A stretch of 33,697 bases of DNA from UBA10908 sp964608965 (GCA_964608965.1 CAZSPZ010000019.1:1-33697); one strand, 5' to 3'. Shown: positions 1-8,509, counted from the stretch's first letter. Notes: generated by a model not told the origin, from the sequence alone. A program made the numbers and translations.

Positions 1-59
1 TTCAGGTGTGGCTATCCCCCTGATAACCACATCAATCTCTAATCCCAATACCCCTTTTG

Positions 60-99
60 AACAAAACAAGCTACTCCCCTGTGGCTTGTTTTGTTTTTT
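60..99 (+). terminator. Rho-independent terminator of an upstream gene
   Basis: A perfect 12-bp stem (60-71 with 84-95) encloses a 12-nt loop and runs into a T tract at 94-99. It reads on the plus strand and must end a gene that lies before the window. The stretch before it holds only a possible short coding tail ending in TAA at 40-42. Confidence 0.85.
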
Positions 100-125
100 G
101 TATAATTGTGATAAAATACTCCTCA

Positions 126-1079
126 ATGAAGAACAATCCTTATGTAAAAAACTTAAAGACGGCCGTTTTCGACATAGAAACGATGGGCCTTTTCCCCTCT
201 CACGATATGTTGGTACTCGGCGGCATTTATTCTGTAAGCGAAGACAGGATGTTTCAGTTTTTTTGCGAAGATTCTTCCATGGAACGGGAGACAGTAGCAA
301 ACATTATTGCATCGCTTGCCGAATTTGATGTCATCATCACCTATAACGGCGATTCTTTTGATTGGCCTTTTCTTCGCAAACGCGCAGAAAAAAACGGCTG
401 CGCTTATCAATCTGAACTCTTCCATTCTGTTGATTTATACCGATGGCTTAAAACATACTGGCCTCAGGCAAAAAATATGCCAAGCCTCCGGCAGAAAGCT
501 GTGGAAGAGGCTCTCGGTTTTTCCGATCATCGAACAGACGAAGTAAGCGGAAGCGATTGCGTGGACTTGTACAAAAGATATTTACATAGCAAAGATACGG
601 CAGCGAAAGAAGCGCTGTTGCTTCATAATCACGACGACGTGCTTCAATTAAATAAAATCGCAAACTCTCTTACCTTTCTACCCTTTCATAAAATCGCAAG
701 CGAACAAGGGTTTTTCCTAAAAGAGAAGAACAGTAAAATAATAGTCCAAACCGTTTCATTGACGGGAAATGCAATTAATGTCTCTGCGCTCACGCGCAAA
801 GCCCTGCTCCCTATATCGATATACGACGAAGGATACCGCTTGGAATATGACAGTGAGAACGGGAAAATCAACCTTACAATCCTTTGTCGGAAAAGAGATC
901 ATTCCTTATTTGTAGATCTTAGAGAATTGCCTGTCAGCATACTTGATTTTTCTCCGCTTCCCGGTTACCATAACGATTTTCTTGTTGTTGCCGAAGACGG
1001 AGTGCCTCTTCATAGGGAATTAAACAACCTTGCAGGAGCAATATTAAAAAGTGTTTTTAAGGAGGAACTTCCATTATGA
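126..1079 (+). CDS. RNase H-like 3'-5' exonuclease domain protein (YprB type)
   Basis: A 317-residue protein with the DEDD-type exonuclease fold (RNase_H_2 family) found in YprB-like proteins. Motif ExoI is AVFDIET with Asp16 and Glu18. ExoII is YNGDSFDWPFL. ExoIII is the HNHDDVLQL region. Together these supply the acidic residues that bind two metal ions. It is cytoplasmic, with no signal peptide or membrane segment, and lacks the TPR tail of Bacillus YprB. The ATG at 126 is preferred because homology starts just after it and the longer frame from 57 begins inside the terminator stem. No strong ribosome site is visible; TATAAT at 101-106 or GATAAAAT at 110-117 may be the promoter -10. Its stop overlaps the proA start as ATGA, so the two genes are probably translationally coupled. 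The substrate is unknown. Confidence 0.85.
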   Translation: MKNNPYVKNLKTAVFDIETMGLFPSHDMLVLGGIYSVSEDRMFQFFCEDSSMERETVANIIASLAEFDVIITYNGDSFDWPFLRKRAEKNGCAYQSELFHSVDLYRWLKTYWPQAKNMPSLRQKAVEEALGFSDHRTDEVSGSDCVDLYKRYLHSKDTAAKEALLLHNHDDVLQLNKIANSLTFLPFHKIASEQGFFLKEKNSKIIVQTVSLTGNAINVSALTRKALLPISIYDEGYRLEYDSENGKINLTILCRKRDHSLFVDLRELPVSILDFSPLPGYHNDFLVVAEDGVPLHRELNNLAGAILKSVFKEELPL

Positions 1080-2359
1080 CAATGGATTTGAAAAGTATGG
1101 CGAGAGCTATAAAATTAAATTCTGTAAAGCTTTCTGCTTCCGGCGAAGGTCATCGCAACCGTGCTTTAAAAAATATCAGCGAGGCTCTTTGGGAAAACAG
1201 GGAGCAGATATTCGCCAAAAATCTTAAAGATATATGCGAAGCAGAAAAAAACAACTTGCCCGATGCGCTGTTGAAACGATTGAAATTCGACGAGACCAAG
1301 CTTCGAACGGTTTTAAACGGAATAAACGACTTAATTTCTTTGCCGGACCCACTCCATCGCATGATCATGAAACGCGAATTGGACGATGGACTCCTTCTTG
1401 AAAAAGTTTCGTGCTCTATCGGCGTAATAGGCGTTATCTTTGAATCCAGGCCGGACGCCCTTGTGCAAATTGCCACATTATGTTTAAAAAGCGGCAATTC
1501 CGTCTTGATGAAAGGCGGCAGCGAAACAGCGAACAGCAACAGAATTCTATACGAGATTATCAAAAATGCCGCAATGAAAAGCGATATCGATTCCAGCTTT
1601 CTTACGTTATTGGAAAGCAGAGAAGAAATCAGAGACCTGCTTGAATGCGAGGGTTCGATCGATTTGCTCATCCCAAGAGGATCCAACGAATTCGTCTCCT
1701 ATATCATGAATAACACAAAAATTCCTGTCATGGGACACGCTGCAGGCGTTTGTCATATCTACGTCGATAAAGACGCAAACATGGATATCGCTGTGCCTGT
1801 CGTAATAGATTCAAAACTTCAATATGTCGTTGTCTGCAACACCGCAGAAACTTTGCTCCTGCACGAAGACATCGCAGAAGAATTTCTTCCGTTGCTGTTA
1901 AGCTCACTGAAAGGTCAATCTCTTGAACTGCGAGGAGATATAAAGACAAGACAAATGATAGATTGTGTTCCGGCAAAAGATTCCGATTTCGGTACAGAGT
2001 TTGGGGATAGAATTTTAGCGGTCAAGATTGTAAGCTCTGTACAAGAAGCCATCGACCATATCAATCGCTTTGGCTCAAAACATACAGATGCTATTATCAC
2101 CGAAAACAAAGAAAGCTCAGACCAATTTCTGGCTTTTGTCGATTCAGCCTCTGTTATGTTGAACTGTTCCACGAGATTTGCGGACGGATATCGCTATGGA
2201 TTTGGGGCAGAAGTCGGAATTTCGACAGGCAAACTTCATGCCAGAGGACCGGTAGGTCTTGATGGATTGACAACATATAAATATTTGATCCACGGAAGCG
2301 GCCAGATTGTCGCTGATTACGCGGAAGGAAGAAAAAAATTCAATTTTAAAGATCTTTAA
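1076..2359 (+). CDS. proA: Glutamate-5-semialdehyde dehydrogenase (gamma-glutamyl phosphate reductase)
   Basis: Reduces gamma-glutamyl phosphate to glutamate semialdehyde with NADPH, the second step of proline synthesis, in the cytoplasm. At 427 residues it has normal family length. Visible motifs are IGVIFESRPDA (115-125), the catalytic Cys254 in VVVCNTAETLLLH, and the C-terminal ARGPVGLDGLTTYKY block. A GGAGG site at 1061-1066 precedes the ATG at 1076. The start overlaps the preceding exonuclease stop by 4 bp. The partner kinase gene proB is not next to it; the upstream neighbour is unrelated, so proB must lie elsewhere or before the window. A bidirectional terminator follows. Confidence 0.96.
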   Translation: MTMDLKSMARAIKLNSVKLSASGEGHRNRALKNISEALWENREQIFAKNLKDICEAEKNNLPDALLKRLKFDETKLRTVLNGINDLISLPDPLHRMIMKRELDDGLLLEKVSCSIGVIGVIFESRPDALVQIATLCLKSGNSVLMKGGSETANSNRILYEIIKNAAMKSDIDSSFLTLLESREEIRDLLECEGSIDLLIPRGSNEFVSYIMNNTKIPVMGHAAGVCHIYVDKDANMDIAVPVVIDSKLQYVVVCNTAETLLLHEDIAEEFLPLLLSSLKGQSLELRGDIKTRQMIDCVPAKDSDFGTEFGDRILAVKIVSSVQEAIDHINRFGSKHTDAIITENKESSDQFLAFVDSASVMLNCSTRFADGYRYGFGAEVGISTGKLHARGPVGLDGLTTYKYLIHGSGQIVADYAEGRKKFNFKDL

Positions 2360-2410
2360 AAAGTCATAGAACTGAACAACTGTTTGACCATTTGAATGAC
2401 AAAACAAAAA

Positions 2411-2469
2411 CCGGAGCCGGTTCGGGGATCGCAAGAGGGAATATCCCCGAACCGACACCGGCTTTTTTG
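2411..2469. terminator. Bidirectional Rho-independent terminator
   Basis: A 12-bp GC-rich perfect stem (2418-2429 with 2443-2454) is extended outward by CCGG/CCGG pairs (2411-2414 with 2458-2461). It has a T run on the plus side (2463-2468) and an A run before it (2401-2410) that becomes a T run on the minus side. It lies between convergent proA and the acyl-CoA synthetase and probably ends both. Confidence 0.9.
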
Positions 2470-2481
2470 TTTGCTTATGGC

Positions 2482-3364
2482 TTATTCAGCGTAAGCAAGC
2501 ACTGCGTCTACAGCGCAAACGCCTTTTTGATACACGAAGAGAGGATTGATATCCATTTCTACCAGTGTATTTTTTTGTGCTTTGGCCATTTCACCGACTT
2601 TGACAATAATATCGACTAAGGCCTCCACGTCCAACGGAGCAGAACCGCGATAGCCTGTAAGGAGCTTTGCCGATTTGAGCGAAAGTACCATTTCTTCTGC
2701 TTCTTTTCTGCTGACCGGTGCCGGGCAGAGCGAAACATCTTTGAAAAGTTCTACAAAGACACCGCCCAGACCACACATTACAGCAGGTCCAAGTTGCGGG
2801 TCGTTCTTGACACCGATAATCATTTCAAGGCCCTTGTCCACCATTTTTTGAACAAGAACTCCTTCCACTTTTGCATCAGGACAATGCTTTTTCGCATTGG
2901 CAAGAATTTCTTTATAGGCCGTTTCGGCGGTTTTTATGTCGTTTATTCCTAGCTTTACTCCGCCGATATCGGTCTTATGCAAAATATCTGCTGAACAGAT
3001 CTTTGCAACTAATGGGAAACCCAGCTCATTGACAGCAGCCGATAATTCGGCTTCCGTGTTGACAAGTCTGGATTCGGCGGAGGGTATTCCCCATTCCGCC
3101 AATTTTTTCTTACCTTCGTATTCTGAAAGATACGTAAGTTTTTTATCGGATATGCTCTCTTCTGCGGTTCCGCATGCCGGGAGTTTTTCCTCGTAGTTAA
3201 ATGAAACAAAATCCGCCAAGCTCTTTAGGAGTCTGAATCCATAAGTGCTGGTGGGCAATATAGGTATTCCTGCAGCCCTGAGCATATTTCTGATTTCAGG
3301 AGCTCTTGAACATTCCATAAACGGCATCATTAACAACGGTTTTGAATGAGGATCTTGCTTTGCC
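2482..3364 (-). CDS. ADP-forming acyl-CoA synthetase, C-terminal (ATP-grasp) part, 5' end cut by gap
   Basis: About 294 codons carrying the end of the second CoA-ligase domain (AAGIPILPTSTYGFRLLKSLADF) and the ATP-grasp beta domain. CSADILHKTDIGGV holds the beta-domain histidine used in phosphoryl transfer in this family. The domain ends with EMDINPLFVYQKG. It belongs with the 3375-4723 piece as one protein of roughly 700 residues; the two are separated only by 10 Ns and a foreign stretch. The enzyme turns acyl-CoA, ADP and phosphate into acid, CoA and ATP, and so conserves energy from the oxidoreductase encoded upstream. The reading frame across the gap cannot be judged because the N count is arbitrary. 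Whether the native gene is intact is therefore unknown. Confidence 0.9.
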
Positions 3365-3374
3365 NNNNNNNNNN
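3365..3374. other. Assembly gap (10 Ns)
   Basis: Ten consecutive Ns interrupt the acyl-CoA synthetase gene. The sequence on the low-coordinate side resumes exactly where the synthetase should (AKQDPHSKPLL), while the other side is M42-peptidase-like. This marks a scaffold join and not a biological feature. Confidence 0.99.
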
Positions 3375-3502
3375 ACTCTGTTTGCAGTGCATTTTGAGCC
3401 TCGAAGTCCAACCTCCTCTTGAACGTTAAAGCAAAATACGGTATCAGATTCCAAATCGGATTTAATAAGTTCAAGCATCAGCATACAACCGATACGGTCG
3501 TC
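3375..3502 (-). other. M42 aminopeptidase-like fragment misplaced beside the gap
   Basis: In the same frame as the synthetase, the translation from Asp408 onward stops resembling the synthetase. It reads DDRIGCMLMLELIKSD and then FNVQEEVGLRGSKCTANR. These are the metal-ligand and catalytic-Glu motifs of M42 glutamyl aminopeptidases (typically KALDDR.GC and VQEEVGLRGA). The native synthetase would pass directly from VKAKAL to AKQDPHSK. The switch falls on KAL, a triplet shared by both families. This points to a short-overlap assembly chimera, although a genuine small insertion cannot be excluded. Confidence 0.8.
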
Positions 3503-4723
3503 AAGCGCCTTTGCCTTAACCAGCCCTTCGGCTATGTGTAGTGTTACATCGCTGTCCAGCGTCGGATGAGGCGTAAAACTACATACAACCATGTTCACTT
3601 GCGGATCGCTCATGACCGTCATAATCAGGTTCGCATAACCTACCGGATCGTGAGCAAGCGTAGCCGTGGTATCCAATGGATTGTTCGGTGTGGAATACGA
3701 AGGCAGAAGCGATTTTATTTTTTTGAGCACTTCCGGTTCAAACACCGGATAATTGAGCCCTACCGCATCGCCAAAGTCAGCACATATTGCGGTTTCGCCG
3801 CCCGACAGACACATGGCGGCAAGGTTGGGTCCCGCAGGCAATTTGTCTAAAGTGGCAAGCATCTGAGAAGTGGAAAGAAGTTCTTCCATATCCCAAACTC
3901 TTATCACGCCGTACTTTTTGAAAATCGCATCAAAGACCTTATCCGCTCCAGATAAACTTCCGGTATGCGAACTGGCAATTTGACTTCCCTTTTCCGACCT
4001 GCCGGTCTTTAAAACAACGACAGGCTTTTTCTTTTGGGCTGCTTTTTCAAGAGCGCTTAGGAACAGGGCAGGTTTTTTAATACCTTCTAAGTATAAGGTG
4101 ACAACGGCAGTGTCGGGATCATCTACAAGAAAGTCAAAATACTCTTCCATGCTTACGACACAGCTGTTTCCTGCGGATATCAAATACGAGTAGTCCATAT
4201 GTTCCATGTCCACCGCATTAAGACAAACTTGGCCGCTCTGCGAAAGCAAACCGACTTTTCCTATGCGTTCGGATTTATCCACTTCCAGACCAAAGGCATA
4301 TACTCCGTCAATAAAATTGAGATAGCCTGCGCAGTTTGGTCCCATCAAAAGGATATTCAATTCGTTGCAGAGTTCAACAAGTTCCGTTTGAAGTTTCTTT
4401 CCTTCTTCGGTTCCGGTTTCCGCATATCCGCTGGCGTATACAATGACCGAATGACAGCCAACCGCCGCAGTGTCTCTGAGCATCTGCGGAACTAAACCCG
4501 CATTGACGCACATGATAACAAGTTCAGGTGCTTCCGGTAAATCTGCTAAACTCTTATAGCAGGGTTTTCCGTATAATTCATCCTTTTTGGGGTTAATAAA
4601 ATATACTTTTTTAGGCTCTTCCGTGTACAAAAGGTTTGTGCACGTACTTCTGGAAAAGCCGGCCCTGTCCGATGCGCCGATCACGGCAATCACGTTAGGC
4701 TTTAATAGATTTACTATACTCAT
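3375..4723 (-). CDS. ADP-forming acyl-CoA synthetase, N-terminal (CoA-binding/ligase) part, 3' end chimeric
   Basis: Genuine coding covers 3503-4723 (residues 1-407). A Rossmann CoA-binding domain carries VIAVIGASDR near residue 11. Next comes the succinyl-CoA-ligase-like domain with LLSQSG (159-164). The catalytic phospho-histidine is His253 in SSHTGSLSGADKVFDAIF, and TPHPTLDSDVTLHIAEGLVKAKAL follows. After residue 407 the frame runs into M42-like sequence and the N gap. The start ATG at 4723 has an AAAGGGA site, and the gene begins 3 nt after the gamma-subunit stop, as last gene of the oxidoreductase operon. The acyl substrate cannot be assigned; branched-chain acyl, aryl-acyl, succinyl or acetyl are all possible in this family. 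Confidence 0.9.
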
Positions 4724-4726
4724 ATT

Positions 4727-5269
4727 CTATCCCTTTTGAGCCTCGCCAATGGCGAACCCTTCGCTGTAAGCCTTTAGGTTTAACGAATTGTCGATTTTCT
4801 TTTTTGAAAAATAATTTTCTATTCCGTTTGCCATTTCGTCCTTCGTAAACAGTCTTGTAGCGCCTGCAAATGCTCCCAGTACGATCAGGTTGACGGCTCT
4901 TGGATTGTTCAGTTTGACAGCAATGTCATTTGCCTCAATATTCACAACATGAACATCAGTTCTTTCAACTTTTGCTTTGATGATTGAAGTATTGACAATA
5001 ATGGTTCCGCCTGATTTCACATCGTTTTCGAACTTCTTTAATGAAGGTTCGTTCATCGCGATTAAAACGTCGATCTTTTTTACATAGGGACTTGCAATTG
5101 CTTCTTTGCTTATTTTAATGGTGCAATTTGCGGTTCCTCCACGCATTTCGGAGCCGTACGAAGGAATCCAGGTAACTTCGTTTTCTGCAAGCATAGCACA
5201 ATTTGCTAATATCAGACCCATGGTCAGAACACCTTGTCCGCCAAAGCCCGCACAGATAATTCCTGTCAT
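4727..5269 (-). CDS. 2-oxoacid:ferredoxin oxidoreductase, gamma subunit
   Basis: A 180-residue protein of the pyruvate/ketoisovalerate oxidoreductase gamma family, opening with IICAGFGGQGVLTMGLILA. It has the typical SYGSEMRGGTANC and IAMNEPSLKKF blocks and ends around NLKAYSEGFAIGEAQKG. In the complex this subunit forms part of the CoA-binding face. AGGAGG lies 8 nt before the ATG at 5269. It sits 3 nt after the beta-subunit stop and 3 nt before the acyl-CoA synthetase, so the five genes form one tight operon. Which 2-oxoacid is used cannot be told from this subunit. Confidence 0.93.
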   Translation of the reverse strand: MTGIICAGFGGQGVLTMGLILANCAMLAENEVTWIPSYGSEMRGGTANCTIKISKEAIASPYVKKIDVLIAMNEPSLKKFENDVKSGGTIIVNTSIIKAKVERTDVHVVNIEANDIAVKLNNPRAVNLIVLGAFAGATRLFTKDEMANGIENYFSKKKIDNSLNLKAYSEGFAIGEAQKG

Positions 5270-5272
5270 CGT

Positions 5273-6010
5273 CTAGTCCTCCTTCCTCTCTTTTATAACA
5301 CCCAGCTTAAATTCTTCGGCAACAACATCCTTCAACCGTTTATAAGACGGAACGGGTTCCATATGCCAATTCGTGGGACAGGGAGAAAGAACTTCGACAA
5401 AGGAATAGCCTTTGCCGGCCAACTGATTGTCAAATGCCTTACCTATCGCTTCTTTTGTTTTTGCAATTTGAGCAGCATCTGTCAAAGAGCATCTTGCAAC
5501 GTAAGCAACAGGCATCTGTGCCACAAGTTCCGCTAATTTAAAAGGTTGTCCGGTGACTTTCGTATTTCTTCCGTATACGCTTGTAGCCGTTTTCTGACCT
5601 TCCAACGTCGTTGGGGCCATCTGGCCGCCGGTCATGCCGAAAACGCCGTTGTTGACGAATATGGCCGTCGTATTTTCATTTCTGTAGGCTGCGTAAAGGG
5701 ATTCAGAAAGGCCGATTGCTGCGGCATCTCCGTCTCCTTGATAAGTAAATACTACCGCGTCGGGTCTTGCTCTTCTTACACCGCTGGCAACCGCAGGAGC
5801 CCTGCCGTGCTGCGCTTGAATGCTGTCACAAGTTAAAGTTGTACCCATAAAGCAGGAACATCCGACGGCATAAACCTGAATTGCCTTATCCTGGACGCCT
5901 CTTTCTTCCAAAACCTGTGCGATTATTTTTCCGATAAGCCCGTGGCCACAGCCCGGACAAAATCTATTTTGACCTGACATCAATTTGGGTGTCGTTAAAT
6001 TCTTTGCCAT
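5273..6010 (-). CDS. 2-oxoacid:ferredoxin oxidoreductase, beta subunit (TPP-binding)
   Basis: A 245-residue thiamine-pyrophosphate subunit. FCPGCGHG (Cys18 and Cys21) matches the conserved N-terminal motif. GDGDAAAIG followed by NNGVFGMTGGQMAPTT is the TPP/Mg binding segment. It carries the decarboxylation chemistry of the 2-oxoacid in the cytoplasm. There is no strong ribosome site: the ATG at 6010 lies only 3 nt after the alpha-subunit TAA, so coupled translation is likely. It resembles the VorA/KorB group, and substrate choice between branched-chain 2-oxoacids and 2-oxoglutarate is open. Confidence 0.93.
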   Translation of the reverse strand: MAKNLTTPKLMSGQNRFCPGCGHGLIGKIIAQVLEERGVQDKAIQVYAVGCSCFMGTTLTCDSIQAQHGRAPAVASGVRRARPDAVVFTYQGDGDAAAIGLSESLYAAYRNENTTAIFVNNGVFGMTGGQMAPTTLEGQKTATSVYGRNTKVTGQPFKLAELVAQMPVAYVARCSLTDAAQIAKTKEAIGKAFDNQLAGKGYSFVEVLSPCPTNWHMEPVPSYKRLKDVVAEEFKLGVIKERKED

Positions 6011-6013
6011 CTT

Positions 6014-7081
6014 TTACACACTCGCTTCCTTTCCCTCCAGCACATTTTTAATGTAGGAGATAAAATCTTCGGTGTCGGGAATCGACTTGCCTGCAGCATA
6101 ATTGTAAACTGCAACTCTTCCGTTTACTGCAAGACGAACATCTTCCACCATTTGACCCAAAGCCGACATTTCTACCGAGACGATGCCTTTCAGTCCGGTC
6201 GGCAGATTTTCAAAAGCCTTGACGGGATAAGGATAAAGAGAGATGGGTCTGATCATTCCGACTTTGATTCCTTGCTTTCTGGCTACATTGATTGCCTCTT
6301 TGCAAGTTCTGGACATGATTCCGTAAGCGCAAAATATAAGTTCCGCATCTTCTGTCATGTAGGATTCCCACAATTGCTCTTTCTTTTCGATTTCGGCATA
6401 CTTATTTCTTAAGTTGTCATCGTAATCTTTCGGGGTGGCAAAAGCATAATAGCATCTTGATGTATGTTGCTTTTGTTCTCCCTCTGCTCTTCCTTTGATT
6501 GCCCAGGAAAACTGATCGGGATCATGCTCCTTAAGCTCGGGAAGTACGATGGGTTCCATCATTTGTCCGAGTGCGCCGTCATATAATAATATGGCAGGAT
6601 TTCTATACTGTTCTGCTTTATCGTAAGCTAAACCGACAAGATCCACCGCTTCCTGAACTGAGGCGGGAGCAAAAACGAGGCAGTGATAGTCGCCATGGGC
6701 GCCGTTTTTTACAACTTGCCAATAATCGCTTTGGCCCGGGGTGATCTCTCCCAGTCCGTTACCGTAGCGCGACACATCTACAATAAGTGCGGGGAGTTCT
6801 GCTGAAACGATATAACCGATACCTTCTTGCAAAAGGTCAAATCCGGGACCGGAAGAGCTGGACATTACCCGAAGGCCGCATGCCGCCGCTCCGTATACCA
6901 TGGAAATGCCGGAAAGTTCTGATTCGCTTTGCACAAAAGAGCCGCCGACTTCGTCCAGTCTCCAGGACATGTATTCCACTATTTCGCTTTGGGGTGTTAT
7001 GGGGTAACCGCTGAAAAATCTACAACCTGCACGGATTGCAGCTTCTGAAACAGCGTCGTTTCCTTTCATTAATGTTCTCAA
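6014..7081 (-). CDS. 2-oxoacid:ferredoxin oxidoreductase, alpha subunit (VorB/KorA type)
   Basis: A 355-residue alpha subunit with MKGNDAVSEAAIRAGCRFF and then GYPITPQSEIVEYMS, the signature of the VorB-like branch. SSSSGPGFDLLQEGIGY and a C-terminal transketolase-like domain (IRPISLYPYP) follow. It binds the 2-oxoacid next to the TPP of the beta subunit. The start is a TTG at 7081 with GGAGG 8 nt upstream; the ATG at 7069 is too far from that site. It follows the ferredoxin-type delta gene by 12 nt. Resemblance is stronger to proteins annotated as 3-methyl-2-oxobutanoate oxidoreductase than to KorA, but this does not prove the substrate. Confidence 0.93.
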   Translation of the reverse strand: MRTLMKGNDAVSEAAIRAGCRFFSGYPITPQSEIVEYMSWRLDEVGGSFVQSESELSGISMVYGAAACGLRVMSSSSGPGFDLLQEGIGYIVSAELPALIVDVSRYGNGLGEITPGQSDYWQVVKNGAHGDYHCLVFAPASVQEAVDLVGLAYDKAEQYRNPAILLYDGALGQMMEPIVLPELKEHDPDQFSWAIKGRAEGEQKQHTSRCYYAFATPKDYDDNLRNKYAEIEKKEQLWESYMTEDAELIFCAYGIMSRTCKEAINVARKQGIKVGMIRPISLYPYPVKAFENLPTGLKGIVSVEMSALGQMVEDVRLAVNGRVAVYNYAAGKSIPDTEDFISYIKNVLEGKEASV

Positions 7082-7093
7082 AACCGATACCTC

Positions 7094-7297
7094 CTATTCT
7101 TCGAATAATTCAAATACGCAGTCGGGACATACTCTGTAGCATATTCCGCATTTTATACAGAGATTTTCGTCCGACACTACTGCGGCATAGCCGCTCTCGT
7201 TAAACTCTTCTCCGAATTTAAGAGCCTTTTTCGGACATTGGTCGATACAAAAGCCGCAAGCTTTGCATCTATTTTTGTGAATAACAAGCTTTTTCAA
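7094..7297 (-). CDS. 2-oxoacid:ferredoxin oxidoreductase, delta subunit (2x[4Fe-4S] ferredoxin)
   Basis: A 67-residue ferredoxin-like subunit with two full cluster motifs, CKACGFCIDQCPKKAL and CIKCGICYRVCPD. It passes electrons from the TPP centre to soluble ferredoxin. The start chosen is TTG at 7297 because AGGAGG (7305-7310) lies 7 nt ahead of it and homology begins with KKLVIHKN. The longer frame from 7327 would begin before that ribosome site. It is the first gene of the five-gene operon and is transcribed away from the IclR regulator. Confidence 0.93.
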   Translation of the reverse strand: MKKLVIHKNRCKACGFCIDQCPKKALKFGEEFNESGYAAVVSDENLCIKCGICYRVCPDCVFELFEE

Positions 7298-7443
7298 AAT
7301 CCATCCTCCTTTAAGTGTCGCCATCAAAATCCGAGTCTGTCTGAATTTTGGGCTCGTACAGCTTTTTCACTACACTTCGCCGCTGCAACTTAAAACATCT
7401 GCCTTACTTTATGCGAAAAATATAGTTGCCAAATGCTGTTATG

Positions 7444-7473
7444 TTGTCTATAATGACATTATGTCATTATTAT
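7444..7473 (+). promoter_or_regulatory. Promoter of the IclR-type gene with an embedded palindromic operator
   Basis: Two 10-nt arms, ATAATGACAT and ATGTCATTAT, flank one central T (7450-7470). The arms fill the 18-nt spacer between TTGTCT (7444-7449) and TATTAT (7468-7473). A second 6-bp inverted repeat, TATGAT/ATCATA, follows at 7471-7486. The position suits an operator used by the adjacent IclR-type protein for its own control and perhaps for the divergent oxidoreductase operon. No convincing minus-strand promoter was found. The -35 match is modest. Confidence 0.6.
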
Positions 7474-7525
7474 GATATTGATCATAGCGTATGTCAAGTC
7501 TATTTTATCTGGGAGAACTAATATT

Positions 7526-8308
7526 ATGGAGCAAAATAACGCCACACTGAAATCACTGGATCGGGCCCTTGAACTTATTGATGTTCTTGAAAAAAAAGGA
7601 AAACCTTTAAGCGTCGCTGAATTGGGAAAGATTTTAAAAGTCAACAGAACCACCCTTTATGCTACGCTCAACACGTTTGTCGCCAGAGATTATCTTGAAA
7701 AAGATCCTTCTACCGGATTCTATAGTATCGGACTTCGTCCGGTCGAAATAGGCCTTGGTTACAGAAGAAAGTATCCTTTTATTCAGCTGATGGACGCTCA
7801 AGCCCTCCTTCTTTCCGCAAAATGGAATTTGCAGGTGAACATAGGAGTTTTTAAAGCTCCGGATAAAGTGATTGTTTTATCCACACATACCCCCGGAGGA
7901 GCGCCGGGCACCTCCTATCTATTTTTTCCTGCCAATGTCAATTTCCCTGTCTATGCGAGCAGCCTTGGAAAAGTGTTTTTGTGCGAAATGGAAGGCGAAG
8001 AGCTGGCAGCAGCTCTGGATAAAATTGAACTGCGTCCGCTTACAAGTAAAACATATACAAATAAAACCGCCCTCACCCAGCATCTTAAAGAACTGAAGGA
8101 AAGCGGATTTTGTTACGAAGATAATGAATTTATGGAAAACGTACGTTGCCTTGGCGTTGGGATCAAGGATCATACCAAACATGTGGTTGCGGGCATGAGC
8201 ATCGTCCTTACCCCATTTATTACCGACGAGCAGCGAGGAAACATATTATCGGACCTTGCTTCGGTAAAAAGTCTTGTGTCTTACAATTTAGGCTATAACA
8301 ACTACTGA
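7526..8308 (+). CDS. IclR-family transcriptional regulator
   Basis: A 260-residue regulator. The N-terminal winged helix covers about residues 8-70 (LSVAELGKILKVNRTTLYATLNTFVARDYLEKD). The C-terminal IclR effector-binding domain has ASSLGKVFLCEMEGEELAAAL and ends in MSIVLTPFITDEQRG. Family members bind small acids as effectors. ATG 7526 is favoured by GGGAG at 7511-7515. It is transcribed away from the 2-oxoacid oxidoreductase operon, with a palindrome between them, so it is the obvious candidate to sense a 2-oxoacid or derived acid and control that operon. The effector is unknown. Confidence 0.92.
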   Translation: MEQNNATLKSLDRALELIDVLEKKGKPLSVAELGKILKVNRTTLYATLNTFVARDYLEKDPSTGFYSIGLRPVEIGLGYRRKYPFIQLMDAQALLLSAKWNLQVNIGVFKAPDKVIVLSTHTPGGAPGTSYLFFPANVNFPVYASSLGKVFLCEMEGEELAAALDKIELRPLTSKTYTNKTALTQHLKELKESGFCYEDNEFMENVRCLGVGIKDHTKHVVAGMSIVLTPFITDEQRGNILSDLASVKSLVSYNLGYNNY

Positions 8309-8314
8309 AATTTA

Positions 8315-8509
8315 CTATAGATTGCTGTCTTCGTCAGAAAAAAGCATTTTGCCTGACGCCCATTCTTTATGCTGCCCTTCTCGCTTTGCCTTGCGGACAG
8401 CTTTTTCTTTTTGTGTTTTTGTAAGCCGGTTGACCAAGCCGACAAGGATAACGATCAGCATCAACTTTCCAAAAGTCTTTGCACATTTAGATGTTCTCTG
8501 ATGTTTCAT
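8315..8509 (-). CDS. Small single-pass membrane protein, hypothetical
   Basis: A 64-residue protein with a basic N-terminus (MKHQRTSKCAKTFGK), one hydrophobic segment (LMLIVILVGLVNRL, about 16-29) and a highly charged tail rich in Lys, Arg and Glu. This predicts one membrane helix. ATG 8509 is chosen because AAAGGAGA lies 5-6 nt before it; an upstream alternative start at 8536 lacks such a site. It is convergent with the IclR gene, separated by 6 nt, and has its own good promoter. No family is recognised. Confidence 0.6.
   Translation of the reverse strand: MKHQRTSKCAKTFGKLMLIVILVGLVNRLTKTQKEKAVRKAKREGQHKEWASGKMLFSDEDSNL

Noticed and set aside
1..42. Possible C-terminal tail of an upstream gene (frame 1 ends FRCGYPPDNHINL then TAA)
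   Set aside because: Only 13 codons are visible and no family can be recognised; the terminator at 60-99 shows an upstream gene exists but not its frame.
3375..3474. Apparent start of a separate gene for the C-terminal synthetase part at 3474
   Set aside because: The stretch before the gap in that frame is an off-frame reading of the M42-like fragment; the real protein continues from the N-terminal part across the gap.
7478..7506. Alternative IclR promoter TTGATC-17-TATTTT
   Set aside because: Its transcription start would fall within or after the ribosome site at 7511-7515; the TTGTCT-18-TATTAT pair fits better.
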